A stretch of 64,000 nucleotides of DNA from JBDRDD01 sp043821115 (GTDB lineage Bacteria > CAYTYR01 > UBA6262 > DAOVJB01): NCBI GenBank assembly GCA_043821115.1, contig JBDRDD010000017.1:17826-81825 (forward strand), given 5' to 3'. Position numbers and translations under genes: made by a program. The notes below the pieces were generated by a model, which saw nothing but the letters and a program-made list of their open reading frames with translations, did no database searches and was not told where the DNA came from. Positions 18,119 to 26,968 of this stretch are shown here, piece after piece (position 1 is the first letter of the stretch; each line of letters begins with the position of its first letter).

Positions 18119-18723
18119 AAACGAAATCTAAAGAAACAATAAGGAAAGAGACACTCTCAAAGAGGGACGCGCAGTCGCCAGGGGAGATAGAATCAAAAAG
18201 CGATATTATAAGACAGAAGCTTTTCTCTTTAGATGTGTTTAAGAGTGCAAAAACCGTGATGTTCTACCTGTCATTTAAGAGCGAGGTCATGACAGAGCAC
18301 ATGATACGTGAGGCTCTTTGGGGCGGGAAAAGGATAGCGGTTGGCGTAGTAGAGAAGAAAAGGGAAGAAATGATCATTTCGCAAATAAGAGATTATGAGA
18401 GTGAACTGGAAATAGGGGATTACGGTATCCCGTGTCCTAAAGAGGGGTGTCTGAGCGTTTTTGATGAGGAAGAGCTGGACGTGATAATAGTCCCCGGCAT
18501 AGTGTTTGACAGAAGCGGACATCGTATAGGTTACGGGAGGGGGTTCTACGACAGGTTCCTTGGCAGGCTCCAAGGAAAAACACCTGCTGTAGGGCTGGCA
18601 TTCGACCTGCAGTTAAGAGACAGTGTAGCTTCAGATCCACATGACGTAATGATTGATGCACTGGTAACGGAGAAGGAAGTTATGTATTTTGATAAAAAGG
18701 GAGGTCACACATGGAGAACTTGA
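18115..18723 (+). CDS. ygfA: 5-formyltetrahydrofolate cyclo-ligase
   Basis: This enzyme converts 5-formyl-THF to 5,10-methenyl-THF using ATP. The product has 202 residues, with a basic N terminus, [12 protein letters not shown] (about 50) and the signature [20 protein letters not shown] split across residues 124-143. It overlaps rarA by 4 nt and rny by 13 nt. The neighbourhood with 6S RNA and zapA is the same as in proteobacteria, which strengthens both calls. Confidence 0.93.
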   Translation: MKTKSKETIRKETLSKRDAQSPGEIESKSDIIRQKLFSLDVFKSAKTVMFYLSFKSEVMTEHMIREALWGGKRIAVGVVEKKREEMIISQIRDYESELEIGDYGIPCPKEGCLSVFDEEELDVIIVPGIVFDRSGHRIGYGRGFYDRFLGRLQGKTPAVGLAFDLQLRDSVASDPHDVMIDALVTEKEVMYFDKKGGHTWRT

Positions 18724-20267
18724 TCATGTTGGGATTCGGGGGCCTTTTTTTAGGAGTAGTCGCTGGATACGCTATCAGGATGATAGTAGGAAAATTCCAG
18801 ATAGGAAGCGCGGAGTCAGCTGCTAAGAAGATACTGGCGGAAGCTTCACGTGAGGCGCAGACAAAGAAGAAGGAAGGCGTGCTAGAGGTAAAAGAAGAGA
18901 TGCACAAATCCCGCGTCGAGTTTGATAAAGAGACGCGCGAACGCCGCCAGGAACTTCAGAGGCTTGAAAAGCGCCTGATCCAGAAAGAGGAAAACCTCGA
19001 TCACAAAGTAGATATTCTTGACAAGAAAGAAAGAGAGATAGTCAATAAGGAGAGAAGCCTTGGCAGCCGCGACAAGGCCCTTAAGGAAGAGGAACAGAAA
19101 CTCACCAGAAACGCGGAAGAACAGAAAAAGATACTTGAGCGCATGGCGAACATGTCAAGCGCCGAAGCTAAGAAGATACTGATGACCCAGATGGAGGAGG
19201 AAGCCACAAGAGACGGCGCTGTAATGATAAAGCGCATAGAGCAGCAGACAAAGGAAGAGGCCTCCAAGAAGGCAAAGGAGATAATAGGAATCGCAATACA
19301 GAGATACGCAGCCGATCATACTGCAGAGATAACAGTGACCACGGTTCCTCTGCCGGGAGATGAGATGAAGGGCAGGATAATAGGAAGAGAGGGACGCAAT
19401 ATACGAGCCCTTGAAACTATAACGGGAGTAGACCTCATCATAGACGATACCCCGGAAGCCATAACCCTTTCCAGTTTTGACGGTGTGCGCAGGGAGATAG
19501 CGCGCATCTCTCTTGAGAGGCTCATATCCGACGGAAGGATACATCCGGGCAGGATAGAAGAGGTCGTAGGCAAGGTACAGAAAGAGATGGAAGAGAAGCT
19601 CAGAGAAATAGGCGATGAGGCTACTTTTGAGATGGGCCTAAGCAACATCCATCCGGAAATAATAAAGCTTCTCGGCAGGCTAAAATACAGAACGAGCTAC
19701 GGGCAGAACGTGCTTCAGCACGCAAAGGAAGTTGCTGCCCTCTCCGGTGTTATGGCGGCTGAGCTCGGAGTCAACGTGCAGCTTGCAAAGCGCGCGGGAC
19801 TTCTGCATGACATAGGAAAGGCCGTAAGCCATGAAGTCGAAGGTACCCACACCAAGATAGGTGCTGACATGGCCAAGAAATACGGGGAGAACGCGAAAGT
19901 CATAAATGCCATAGCAGCTCATCACGAGGATGTTGAGACAAACAGCATAGAGGCCGTTATAGTAGGTGCGGCAGACGCAATATCAGCGGCGCGTCCCGGT
20001 GTAAGGAGGGAGAGTCTTGAGCACTACATCAAGAGGCTCGAGAACCTCGAGAAACTGGCAGACTCCTTTAGAGGTGTAGAGAAGTCATACGCCATACAGG
20101 CCGGAAGGGAAATAAGGATAATAGTTGATGCCGACGCGGTAGATGATGTCATAGCGAGCCAGCTTGCCAGGGATATAGCAAAGAAGATAGAGAAGGAACT
20201 TGAATATCCCGGACAGGTAAAGGTCACGGTCATCCGAGAGGTCAGGGCCGTAGAAGTGGCGAAATAA
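18711..20267 (+). CDS. rny: Ribonuclease Y
   Basis: RNase Y is a membrane-anchored endoribonuclease that initiates mRNA decay. The product has 518 residues. Domains are one N-terminal span (about 2-24), a long coiled coil (about 35-165), a KH domain ([13 protein letters not shown], about 223), and an HD domain with [10 protein letters not shown] (about 367) and HHEDVE. All catalytic HD residues are visible. RBS GGGAGGT sits inside the end of ygfA. Confidence 0.96.
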   Translation: MENLIMLGFGGLFLGVVAGYAIRMIVGKFQIGSAESAAKKILAEASREAQTKKKEGVLEVKEEMHKSRVEFDKETRERRQELQRLEKRLIQKEENLDHKVDILDKKEREIVNKERSLGSRDKALKEEEQKLTRNAEEQKKILERMANMSSAEAKKILMTQMEEEATRDGAVMIKRIEQQTKEEASKKAKEIIGIAIQRYAADHTAEITVTTVPLPGDEMKGRIIGREGRNIRALETITGVDLIIDDTPEAITLSSFDGVRREIARISLERLISDGRIHPGRIEEVVGKVQKEMEEKLREIGDEATFEMGLSNIHPEIIKLLGRLKYRTSYGQNVLQHAKEVAALSGVMAAELGVNVQLAKRAGLLHDIGKAVSHEVEGTHTKIGADMAKKYGENAKVINAIAAHHEDVETNSIEAVIVGAADAISAARPGVRRESLEHYIKRLENLEKLADSFRGVEKSYAIQAGREIRIIVDADAVDDVIASQLARDIAKKIEKELEYPGQVKVTVIREVRAVEVAK

Positions 20268-20289
20268 CATACAATATGGAAAGTGGAAT

Positions 20290-21066
20290 ATGAAAGTATT
20301 AATGATAGCCGATATTTTTAGTGAACCCGGCAGGCAGCTCGTAAGAGATTTACTGCCCGGGGTAAAAGAAAAGTACTCGGCTGACATCTGCATAGCAAAT
20401 GGTGAAAATGTTGCCGGTGGCTTCGGTCTTACGCCGAAGACCGCCGGCCAGCTTTTTTCATCAGGAGTTGATATCCTTACAATGGGCAACCACGTCTGGG
20501 ATCGCAGGGACATATTTGATATAATAGAGGATGAGAGGATAATACGTCCAGCCAATTATCCTCCCGGTGTTCCGGGGCGAGGATGGGGAGTATTCAACCT
20601 GGACAAGAAAACAAAAGTGGGTGTCGTCAACCTGGCCGGCCGTGTGTACATGTCAAATATTGAATGCCCTTTCAGGACGGCTGACAAAGTTATTGAAGAG
20701 ATAAAAAAACAGACCAATATCATCATAGTAGATATGCATGCTGAGGTAACAAGCGAGAAGAATGCGCTTGGTTGGTATCTTGACGGAAGGGTCAGTGCCG
20801 TAGTCGGCACTCACACTCATATTCCGACAGCGGATGAGCGCATACTTCCCGACGGGACCGCCTATATCACCGATATGGGAATGACAGGCTCACTTGATTC
20901 TGTTATAGGGATAAAAAAGGAAATAGCGATACAGCGCTTCCTTACCCAGATGCCGATACGCTTTGAAGCGGCAAATGATAACGTGGTTCTTGCCGGCGTG
21001 GTGATAGACATAGATACCGCTTCAGGTAAAGCGACTGCAATTGAAAGAATAAAGGTACAATCATAA
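20290..21066 (+). CDS. ymdB: YmdB-family metallophosphoesterase
   Basis: This is a phosphodiesterase of the TIGR00282/YmdB family, reported to act on 2',3'-cyclic nucleotides and to interact with RNase Y. The product has 258 residues. Metal-binding motifs are DIFSEPGR (about 8), NGENVAGG (about 38), GNHVWDRRD (about 65) and GTHTHIPTAD (about 175). The rny-ymdB adjacency is shared with Firmicutes and other lineages. It lies 22 nt after rny in the same unit. Confidence 0.92.
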   Translation: MKVLMIADIFSEPGRQLVRDLLPGVKEKYSADICIANGENVAGGFGLTPKTAGQLFSSGVDILTMGNHVWDRRDIFDIIEDERIIRPANYPPGVPGRGWGVFNLDKKTKVGVVNLAGRVYMSNIECPFRTADKVIEEIKKQTNIIIVDMHAEVTSEKNALGWYLDGRVSAVVGTHTHIPTADERILPDGTAYITDMGMTGSLDSVIGIKKEIAIQRFLTQMPIRFEAANDNVVLAGVVIDIDTASGKATAIERIKVQS

Positions 21067-21094
21067 AATTTTCCTTTTATATGCGGAGGAACAT

Positions 21095-21946
21095 ATGGCT
21101 GCTAAAATAATAAACGGTCGTGCCATAGCCCAAAACCTGCAGGAGAAGATGGGTGAGGAGATACACCAGATTGTTGACAGGGGGGGTATGGCTCCAGGGC
21201 TGGCTGTAATACTTGTAGGTGAGAACCCGGCTTCGCAGGTATATGTTCGCATGAAAAAGAAGGCATGCGAGAAGGTCGGAATCTACAATAAGCAGATTGT
21301 TCTTCCTGCGACCACCAAGGAGAAGGAGTTAAAGGAGTTGGTGGAGCAGTTAAATAATGATAAGAGGATCCACGGTATACTTGTGCAGTCACCGCTTCCG
21401 GATCATATCAATTTCCACTCGGTCATAGAAATAATCCTTCCTCAAAAAGACGTTGACGGCTTTCATCCGGTTAATATGGGAAACCTTCTTCTGGGTATTC
21501 CTAAATTCATTTCATGCACCCCACTTGGTATAATGGAACTTTTCAAGAGGGAGAATATAGAACTAAAAGGCAAGCGCGCTGTTGTTGTGGGAAGAAGCAA
21601 TATCGTAGGCAAGCCCATGATGGTACTGCTTATACTAAATCACGCAACAGTCACTGTATGCCACACCAGAACACAGGACCTTGCTTCCATAACACGCGAG
21701 GCGGATATAATCGTGGCAGCTGCCGGCAAAGCTAACATAATAACCGCGGATATGGTAAAAGAAGGCGTGGTTGTCATAGATGTAGGCATGAACCGCGTTG
21801 ACGGAAAACTGGTCGGCGACGTTGACTTCGCGAAAGTATCACAGAAAGCATCCTATATCACGCCCGTACCCGGAGGGGTAGGGCCAATGACTGTTACGAT
21901 GCTCCTTCACAACACCATCAAGGCATATAAAGAACAACTCATATGA
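21095..21946 (+). CDS. folD: Bifunctional methylenetetrahydrofolate dehydrogenase/cyclohydrolase
   Basis: FolD interconverts 5,10-methylene-, methenyl- and 10-formyl-THF in one-carbon metabolism. The product has 283 residues. The catalytic YVRMKKKACEKVGI (Tyr, Lys; about 50), KDVDGFHP and VGRSNIVGKPM (about 165) motifs and the C-terminal TPVPGGVGPMTV are all present. A GCGGAGG ribosome-binding site precedes the ATG. The stop overlaps the xseA ATG. Confidence 0.96.
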   Translation: MAAKIINGRAIAQNLQEKMGEEIHQIVDRGGMAPGLAVILVGENPASQVYVRMKKKACEKVGIYNKQIVLPATTKEKELKELVEQLNNDKRIHGILVQSPLPDHINFHSVIEIILPQKDVDGFHPVNMGNLLLGIPKFISCTPLGIMELFKRENIELKGKRAVVVGRSNIVGKPMMVLLILNHATVTVCHTRTQDLASITREADIIVAAAGKANIITADMVKEGVVVIDVGMNRVDGKLVGDVDFAKVSQKASYITPVPGGVGPMTVTMLLHNTIKAYKEQLI

Positions 21947-23187
21947 GAACAAAAAACCTAAACACAAATATGAATAACAGTCTGTTTGACGATAAACGTG
22001 TTTTCACTATCGGGGAGATCAACAAGATCTCCAAGGATATGCTTGAAGGCGCGTTCTCCAATATATGGGTCCAGGGTGAGATATCAAATTACAAACTCCA
22101 CAGCATGGGGCATATGTACTTCACGCTTAAGGACGAGGAAGGACAGATAAGCGCTGTCATGTACAAGGGATACACCAGCCAGCTCAGGTTCACGCCGGGA
22201 GATGGCCTTAAAGTACTGTTGCGGGGGAAGCTCAGTATATACTTAAAGCGCGGGCAGTACCAGATAGTGGCATATGAAATGCAGCCTGCTGGAAAGGGAG
22301 CTCTGCAGCTTGCTTTCGAGCAGTTAAAAGAGAAGCTTTCCAAGGAAGGCCTTTTTGACCAGGCAAGAAAAAGGCCTCTGCCTTTTCTGCCGCAGAAGAT
22401 AGGCGTCATAACCTCTCCCACAGGAGCTGCTATAAGGGATATCCTGAGCGTAATAGGCAGGAGATTCGCAAATGTGGAGATACTAATAAATCCCGTAAGG
22501 GTGCAGGGGGATGAGGCGCCACAAGAGATAGTAAATGCCATAGAAGAGATGAATAAGAATTTTCCTGAGCTTGATGTTCTTATAGTGGGAAGAGGCGGAG
22601 GATCCCTGGAGGATCTGTGGGGTTTTAATGACGAAAGGGTGGCAAGAGCCATATATACATCAAAGCTCCCCGTTATATCAGCAGTAGGCCATGAGATTGA
22701 TTTTACCATAAGCGACTTTGTTGCCGATGTACGGGCAGCAACACCGTCTGCGGCGGCAGAGCTGGTCGTAAAGAACAAAGAAGATATAGTAAAGACAGTA
22801 GAATATTACAGGAACAGGCTCAAGATGAACCTTGAGCATCTATATGAAAAATATCACACGCGTTACCAGAGAGTAATAGAAAGCAAGATATTCAGGAAGC
22901 CCGTTGAATATATAAACCAGCTTCAGCAGGAAGTGGATGACCTGACAGAGCAGATAAGGCAGTCATTTGCACACTTCGTAGAAATAAAGAAAAAAGAATT
23001 CCACCTGTTTACCGAGAAGCTCTCAATATTAAATCCCCTTTCTATTTTAGCAAGGGGATATAGTGTTACATATAAAATGCCGCAGGAGACTATAGTGAAA
23101 GATTCAGAAGAGGTTTCAACAGGCGACAGTATAAAGATAAAGCTTAATAAAGGCGAGCTTATATGCGATGTTAAGGAAAAGAGGTGA
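21943..23187 (+). CDS. xseA: Exodeoxyribonuclease VII large subunit
   Basis: This is the catalytic subunit of the ssDNA-specific exonuclease VII. The product has 414 residues: an N-terminal OB fold (about 15-115; WVQGEISNYK), the nuclease domain (about 135-330; GRGGGSLEDLWGFN and GHEIDFTISDFVAD), and a C-terminal coiled coil. The ATG overlaps the folD stop (ATGA). A second ATG at 21970 would remove nine poorly conserved residues. Confidence 0.95.
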   Translation: MRTKNLNTNMNNSLFDDKRVFTIGEINKISKDMLEGAFSNIWVQGEISNYKLHSMGHMYFTLKDEEGQISAVMYKGYTSQLRFTPGDGLKVLLRGKLSIYLKRGQYQIVAYEMQPAGKGALQLAFEQLKEKLSKEGLFDQARKRPLPFLPQKIGVITSPTGAAIRDILSVIGRRFANVEILINPVRVQGDEAPQEIVNAIEEMNKNFPELDVLIVGRGGGSLEDLWGFNDERVARAIYTSKLPVISAVGHEIDFTISDFVADVRAATPSAAAELVVKNKEDIVKTVEYYRNRLKMNLEHLYEKYHTRYQRVIESKIFRKPVEYINQLQQEVDDLTEQIRQSFAHFVEIKKKEFHLFTEKLSILNPLSILARGYSVTYKMPQETIVKDSEEVSTGDSIKIKLNKGELICDVKEKR

Positions 23188-23191
23188 CATC

Positions 23192-23452
23192 ATGGCTAAG
23201 AAAGCAGAAGCAAAATTTGAGGATGCCCTGACAAGGCTTGAAACTATCGTGACACAGCTCGAAGATGGCGAAGTGTCTCTTGATAGTTCCCTTAAGATGT
23301 TCGAGGAGGGGATAGAGCTATCAAGGCTGTGCGCCAAGAAACTCGAAGAAGCCCAGAAAAAGATAGAGATTCTTACCAAGACAAAAGAGGGGAAGACATC
23401 TAAGAAAGCTTTCAAGTTAGACGGGGAAGAAAATAGCGAAGACCTGTTTTAA
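23192..23452 (+). CDS. xseB: Exodeoxyribonuclease VII small subunit
   Basis: This is the small helical subunit needed for exonuclease VII activity. The 86-residue product has the family core FEDALTRLETIVTQLEDG followed by LDSSLKMFEEGIEL. The ATG at 23192 is chosen because AAGAGGTGA lies just upstream; an in-frame ATG at 23168 falls inside xseA without a ribosome-binding site. It adjoins xseA and the prenyl synthase, the common xseB-ispA-dxs gene set. Confidence 0.94.
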   Translation: MAKKAEAKFEDALTRLETIVTQLEDGEVSLDSSLKMFEEGIELSRLCAKKLEEAQKKIEILTKTKEGKTSKKAFKLDGEENSEDLF

Positions 23453-23472
23453 TACCTCCGCAAGGATGATAA

Positions 23473-24324
23473 ATGCTCAAACAATACCTTAAGAAGAAAC
23501 AACAGCTTATCGAAAAAGCGCTTGATGTGCATCTTCCGGGTAAGAAACAGTATCCGGAAATAATACATCAGGCTATGAGATATTCCGTATTTGCCGGGGG
23601 TAAGAGGATTCGACCTATACTTGTTCTTATGGCAAACGAGGTGTGCGGAGGCAGGGATAAGGACGTTTTGCCTCTTGCATGCGCCATAGAGATGATACAT
23701 AATTACTCTCTTGTGCATGATGACCTTCCTGCCATGGACAATGATGACTACAGGAGGGGTAAGCTTACCTGCCACAAGAAGTTTGATGAGGCTACGGCGA
23801 TACTCGCAGGAGACGCTTTGCTTACACGCGCATTTGAGGTTATGGCAAAGGCGGGGTATTCATCAGGGATAATTAGAGAGGTGGCAAAGGCTATAGGCAC
23901 AGAGGGTATGGTGGGTGGTCAGGTAGCAGAGCTTGTTGAAAAAAAGAGGCTTTCTGCAAAGACAAATAAGCAGAAGGAAGAAGCTATTAAGTATGTGCAC
24001 CATTACAAAACAGGTGCACTGATAAAGGTATGTCTTACGGCCGGGGCAATGGCTGCGAAGGCCTCGAAGCAAAAGGTCAGCTCACTTGAAAAATATGGTG
24101 AAAATTTAGGCTTGGCTTTTCAGATTACAGATGATATATTAGATGTAAAGCAGGATGGGGGGGTATTCGGGGAATTCACCTACACAGGAATATACGGGAT
24201 ACACGGTTCACAGGAGATAGTCCACGGTCTTGTTGAGCATGCAAAGCAGGAAGTTGACATTTTCGGTCAAAAAGCGAAGATGTTGAAAGCTCTTGCCGAT
24301 CTTGTCGCCACGAGGAAGAAATAA
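23473..24324 (+). CDS. ispA: Polyprenyl synthetase (farnesyl/geranylgeranyl diphosphate synthase type)
   Basis: This enzyme condenses isopentenyl diphosphate with allylic diphosphates to make short-chain prenyl diphosphates. The product has 283 residues. The first Asp-rich motif is HDDLPAMDNDD (about 83) and the second is DDILDVKQD (about 222); GGKRIRP (about 44) is intact. The chain length cannot be fixed from sequence. With dxs 2.6 kb downstream and xseB upstream it belongs to an isoprenoid cluster interrupted by a transporter. Confidence 0.92.
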   Translation: MLKQYLKKKQQLIEKALDVHLPGKKQYPEIIHQAMRYSVFAGGKRIRPILVLMANEVCGGRDKDVLPLACAIEMIHNYSLVHDDLPAMDNDDYRRGKLTCHKKFDEATAILAGDALLTRAFEVMAKAGYSSGIIREVAKAIGTEGMVGGQVAELVEKKRLSAKTNKQKEEAIKYVHHYKTGALIKVCLTAGAMAAKASKQKVSSLEKYGENLGLAFQITDDILDVKQDGGVFGEFTYTGIYGIHGSQEIVHGLVEHAKQEVDIFGQKAKMLKALADLVATRKK

Positions 24325-24345
24325 ATCTACTCTTACGGGTGATAA

Positions 24346-26223
24346 ATGGCTGAAGACAAAAGCAAAAAAGAAGGTCTGATCAGACAGCTAATAGACATAG
24401 ACGTGTTCTGTATTGCTGCCGGTGCAATGATAAGCTCGGGCTTGTTCGTGCTGCCTGCCATATTATATGCCAAGGTAGGCCAGGCAGTTGTTCTTGTGTA
24501 TATACTGGCGGGCGTACTGGTCCTGCCGGCACTTTTTTCCAAGCTGGAGCTTTCCACCGCGATGCCCAGGGCAGGAGGGGATTACTTTTTCATAGAGCGC
24601 AGCATGGGTTCGGCTGCAGGGACCATAGGCGGGTTTGCCAGCTGGTTCTCCCTTAGTCTCAAAAGTGCTTTCGCTCTTGTGGGTATAGGTATCTTCGCTA
24701 CACTCATAAATCCCGGGATAAGCGCTTTTGAGATAAAACTTATAGCTATGGTATTCTGCATCTTCTTCACTATTCTTAACATTGTAAGCGTGAAATTCAC
24801 AGGAAAGATCCAGACAGCGCTGGTGCTTCTTTTAATAACACTTCTTTTATTATATATATTTAGAGGTCTTGAAGTAATACATGTAAGAAATGTCAGTGAA
24901 TATATAACTTTTGATACAAAGACTATTTTCGCCGCCGCTGGCATGGCGTTTATTTCCTTCGGAGGTATTACCAAGATATCGAGTGTCGCGGAGGAGATAA
25001 AAAATCCTGCCAAAACCATAACCTATGGCATGATATTTGCCTTCTGCGTTGTTATCATTTTATATGTCGGGACCATATTTGTTACAGCCGGACTTCTGGG
25101 GACCAAGGAATTTGCGCAGTCACTGACCCCGATATCAGACGGTGGTTTCAAGATGCTCGGCACAACAGGACGCGTTATAATGAGTGTTGCGGCAATACTC
25201 GCATTCGTCACTACCGCCAATGCAGGGATACTGAGTGCTTCCAGGTTTCCCTTGGCGATGAGCAGGGACCAGCTTCTGCCCCAGGGCTTTTCAAAGATAC
25301 ACAAACGTTTCAACACGCCTTATGTGTCTATTATCTTTACCGGCGCCTTCATGCTTGCCATGATACTTTTCTTAGACCTTGAAAACCTTGTCAAGGTCGC
25401 CTCCACTATGAAGATAATCCTGTTTATGTTCGTGATACTTGCAGCAATCATAATGAGGGAATCGAGGATACTTAATTACAAACCGACCTTTACCTCCCCG
25501 CTGTATCCGTGGATACAGATAGCAGGGGTTATCGCGTACGGTTTTCTACTTTACCAGATGGGCAGGGTAGCTATACTTGCAACAGGGATATTCTTTGTGG
25601 TAAGTATGCTTTGGTACAAGATATACAGGGGAGAGGAAACTTTCCGTAAGGCTGCGCTCATACATATAGTTGAGCGTGTCACATCCAAGGAAATAGCGGG
25701 TGATTCCCTGGGTACAGAGCTTCGTGAGATACTAAGGGAAAGAGACGATATAGTAGAAGACAGGTTTGACGAGCTGGTTAAAAAGAGTGAGATTATTGAC
25801 ATAGGCAAGCCTATAACCCACAAGGAGTTCTTCAGAGCTGTAGCCGAAAAGCTTTCCCCGAAACTCCAGATGTCGGAAGGTGACCTTTATAACGCGTTTA
25901 TAGCAAGGGAGAAAGAATCCACCACTGAGATAAGACCCGGGCTGGCCATACCCCATATTACAATAGGAGGAAAGGGCAAGTTCGAGCTTGTACTCGCGCG
26001 CTGTGAGGCGGGTATAGATTTTACAATGGACCTGCTGCCACCTGTATATGCGGCTTTCATACTTGTAGGTTCACGTGATGAGAGACGTTTCCATTTGAGA
26101 GCGCTCTCTGCCATAGCGCAGATAGTCCAGAACGAGGACTTTGACAAGAACTGGCTCAGGGCAAAGAATACAGAAGAGCTCAGGGACATAGTGCTTCTCG
26201 GGAAAAGGCACAGGGTGAAGTAG
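24346..26223 (+). CDS. APC-family amino acid permease fused to a C-terminal PTS EIIA-like domain
   Basis: The 625-residue product has two parts. Residues about 10-425 form an APC permease of roughly 12 spans, with the ISSGLFVLP helix-1 break and GGDYFFIERSMG. After a charged linker with acidic helices (about 440-480), residues about 485-620 match a PTS EIIA-2 (Fru/Ntr) domain: IPHITIGG with His537 at the expected phospho-acceptor position and VGSRDERRFHLRALSAIA. Such a fusion suggests control of transport by phosphorylation or by a stress-type signal. The substrate is unknown. It lies between ispA and a DUF302 gene with small gaps. Confidence 0.88.
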   Translation: MAEDKSKKEGLIRQLIDIDVFCIAAGAMISSGLFVLPAILYAKVGQAVVLVYILAGVLVLPALFSKLELSTAMPRAGGDYFFIERSMGSAAGTIGGFASWFSLSLKSAFALVGIGIFATLINPGISAFEIKLIAMVFCIFFTILNIVSVKFTGKIQTALVLLLITLLLLYIFRGLEVIHVRNVSEYITFDTKTIFAAAGMAFISFGGITKISSVAEEIKNPAKTITYGMIFAFCVVIILYVGTIFVTAGLLGTKEFAQSLTPISDGGFKMLGTTGRVIMSVAAILAFVTTANAGILSASRFPLAMSRDQLLPQGFSKIHKRFNTPYVSIIFTGAFMLAMILFLDLENLVKVASTMKIILFMFVILAAIIMRESRILNYKPTFTSPLYPWIQIAGVIAYGFLLYQMGRVAILATGIFFVVSMLWYKIYRGEETFRKAALIHIVERVTSKEIAGDSLGTELREILRERDDIVEDRFDELVKKSEIIDIGKPITHKEFFRAVAEKLSPKLQMSEGDLYNAFIAREKESTTEIRPGLAIPHITIGGKGKFELVLARCEAGIDFTMDLLPPVYAAFILVGSRDERRFHLRALSAIAQIVQNEDFDKNWLRAKNTEELRDIVLLGKRHRVK

Positions 26224-26234
26224 AGGAGAAATAT

Positions 26235-26621
26235 ATGATAGGTTACGGATTTACAAAAGAGCTGGATATTTCTTTCGATGAAGCCATCGAAGTCGTAACA
26301 GAGGCTCTTAAGAAAGAGAAGTTCGGTGTTTTGACAAGAATAAACGCGCATGAAAAATTCAAGGAAAAGCTCGGTATTGATTTTAAGAAGTACGTGATAC
26401 TCGGTACCTGCAACCCGAAGCATGCGCATGAGGCGATACTTGCGGAAGAGAATATAGGACTCATGCTTCCCTGTAATGTGCTGGTGTACGAGAAGGATGA
26501 AAAGACCACCGTTTCAATAATAAAGCCGACATCAGCCATGGGGATGATAGATAACAGCAAGCTAAGCGATATAGCCATTGAAGTGGAAAAGAAATTAAAA
26601 AGAGTTTTTGACTCTATTTAG
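26235..26621 (+). CDS. DUF302 family protein
   Basis: The 128-residue cytoplasmic protein has the DUF302 pattern: GYGFTKELDISFDEAI at the N terminus, GVLTRINAHEKFKEKLG (about 30), ILGTCNPKHAHEAI (about 55) and LPCNVLVYE. The biochemical function is not established. DUF302 proteins often occur beside small SHOCT proteins, as here. RBS GAGGAGA precedes the ATG. Confidence 0.88.
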   Translation: MIGYGFTKELDISFDEAIEVVTEALKKEKFGVLTRINAHEKFKEKLGIDFKKYVILGTCNPKHAHEAILAEENIGLMLPCNVLVYEKDEKTTVSIIKPTSAMGMIDNSKLSDIAIEVEKKLKRVFDSI

Positions 26622-26636
26622 AGTCGGGAGGTTAGG

Positions 26637-26939
26637 ATGAAAAAAATTGCAGTAGTGTTATTTATTCTGTTTGCAATGCCGGCTATTTCGTTTGCCGGTT
26701 GGTTCAATGATTGTTTCCGCAGCTGGGGTCACGGTCACATGGGATATTTTGGAGGAGGGTATATGGGAATTCTTCTGGTAGCGATAATAGGGATAATAGT
26801 ATATCTCATTATAAAGGGTGGAATGCTAAAGACATGTGGTAGTCAGGAGGATACATCTCTTGAGATACTTAAAAAAAGATACGCAAAGGGTGAGATAACA
26901 AAAGAAGAATTCGACAAGATGAAAGCGAACATAGAATAA
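26637..26939 (+). CDS. Small membrane protein with C-terminal SHOCT domain
   Basis: The 100-residue product has a signal-like N terminus (residues 1-20, ending SFAG), a second hydrophobic span (about 42-60) and a C-terminal SHOCT motif (LKKRYAKGEITKEEFDKM, about 77-94). SHOCT modules are thought to mediate oligomerisation. A His/Gly-rich segment (WGHGHMGYFGGGYMG) between the two spans could bind metal; that is inference. It lies 15 nt after the DUF302 gene. Confidence 0.85.
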   Translation: MKKIAVVLFILFAMPAISFAGWFNDCFRSWGHGHMGYFGGGYMGILLVAIIGIIVYLIIKGGMLKTCGSQEDTSLEILKKRYAKGEITKEEFDKMKANIE

Positions 26940-26968
26940 GAAAAGGTTTTTCATAAGAGGGGTAATAA

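Noticed and set aside
22089..22778. 229-residue minus-strand ORF opposite xseA
   Set aside because: Shadow of xseA; composition is rich in Ser/Pro/Leu as expected for reverse-frame translation.
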